Assembly: GCA_004552195.1 (NCBI GenBank)
Contig: SFPC01000013.1
Span: 1-30,982, forward strand
From: Bacteroidales bacterium
GTDB lineage: Bacteria; Bacteroidota; Bacteroidia; Bacteroidales; Bacteroidaceae
Direction of reading: 5' to 3'
DNA length: 30,982 bases
Below the pieces are notes generated by a model. The model worked only from the letters and a program-made list of their open reading frames with translations, was not told where the DNA came from and did no database searches. The position numbers and the translations under genes are program-made. This document shows, one piece after another, positions 30,916-30,982 of the stretch (positions are counted from its first letter, which is position 1; each line of letters opens with the position of its first letter).

Positions 30916-30982
30916 CTTCGGAGATAGTTATGCCTCCTCGTTTTTCCTGCTTCTTCCTGCCATTGCTTTTTAGGACACAAGG

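Overview
The window looks like a chromosomal piece of a high-GC member of the Bacteroidetes, most likely Bacteroidales near Prevotella. Two lines of evidence support this. Several genes are preceded by the Bacteroidetes promoter form, TTTG about 19-20 bases before TAnnTTTG. The gene content also fits: a DUF4494 protein, a TonB-receptor-like outer membrane barrel, an EFR1-type flavodoxin/ferredoxin and an HME-RND metal pump with a His-rich lipoprotein adaptor. The genus is inference.

Layout. 1-80: tRNA-Pro on the minus strand. 397-1359: a small exported coiled-coil protein and a NADAR-like protein. 1422-1755: four tandem 84-bp palindromic repeats. 1849-7095: a citrate lyase operon, citD-citE-citF-citX-citCG, in which ligase (CitC) and prosthetic-group precursor synthase (CitG) are one polypeptide. 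7091-10897: an aconitase-family hydratase and a eukaryote-type NADP isocitrate dehydrogenase with their own promoter and a terminator. 17390-11262 (minus): a His-rich small membrane protein, then adaptor, RND pump and TolC-type channel of a heavy-metal efflux system. 17594-22033: an ABC ATPase, its permease, a YtrA-like GntR regulator and an outer membrane barrel protein; two matching inverted repeats flank the promoter. 22034-22915: a gene-free stretch packed with repeats. 25572-22916 (minus): an outer membrane-type protein and a UPF1-like helicase. 25699-27563: an AlkD-type DNA glycosylase coupled to a GH127-like protein without the catalytic cysteines. 27762-30596: ispE, an EFR1 protein, DUF4494 and a YggS-type PLP protein. 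30713-30904: a remnant of a cytosine-5 DNA methyltransferase.

How genes work together. Citrate lyase splits citrate to acetate and oxaloacetate, while the neighbouring hydratase and isocitrate dehydrogenase join citrate and 2-oxoglutarate. No citrate synthase or citrate carrier lies in the window. The efflux genes form a complete inner-to-outer membrane metal pump. The GntR/ABC/receptor genes look like an autoregulated envelope unit.

The most unusual signal is in the gaps. Most of the larger intergenic regions carry a private array of short palindromes spaced by whole helical turns. Two gaps inside operons have CTATAG-type hexamers every 10 bp exactly. Three gaps have 9-bp palindromes every 21 bp with A/T tracts between, and a fourth has a looser 21-22-bp version. 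One gap has four 84-bp units with GACAAC/GTTGTC every 10 bp. In the 21-bp class the two palindrome arms change together (GTCC/GGAC, CTCG/CGAG, GTCG/CGAC), which points to selection on symmetry. I know of no named element matching this.
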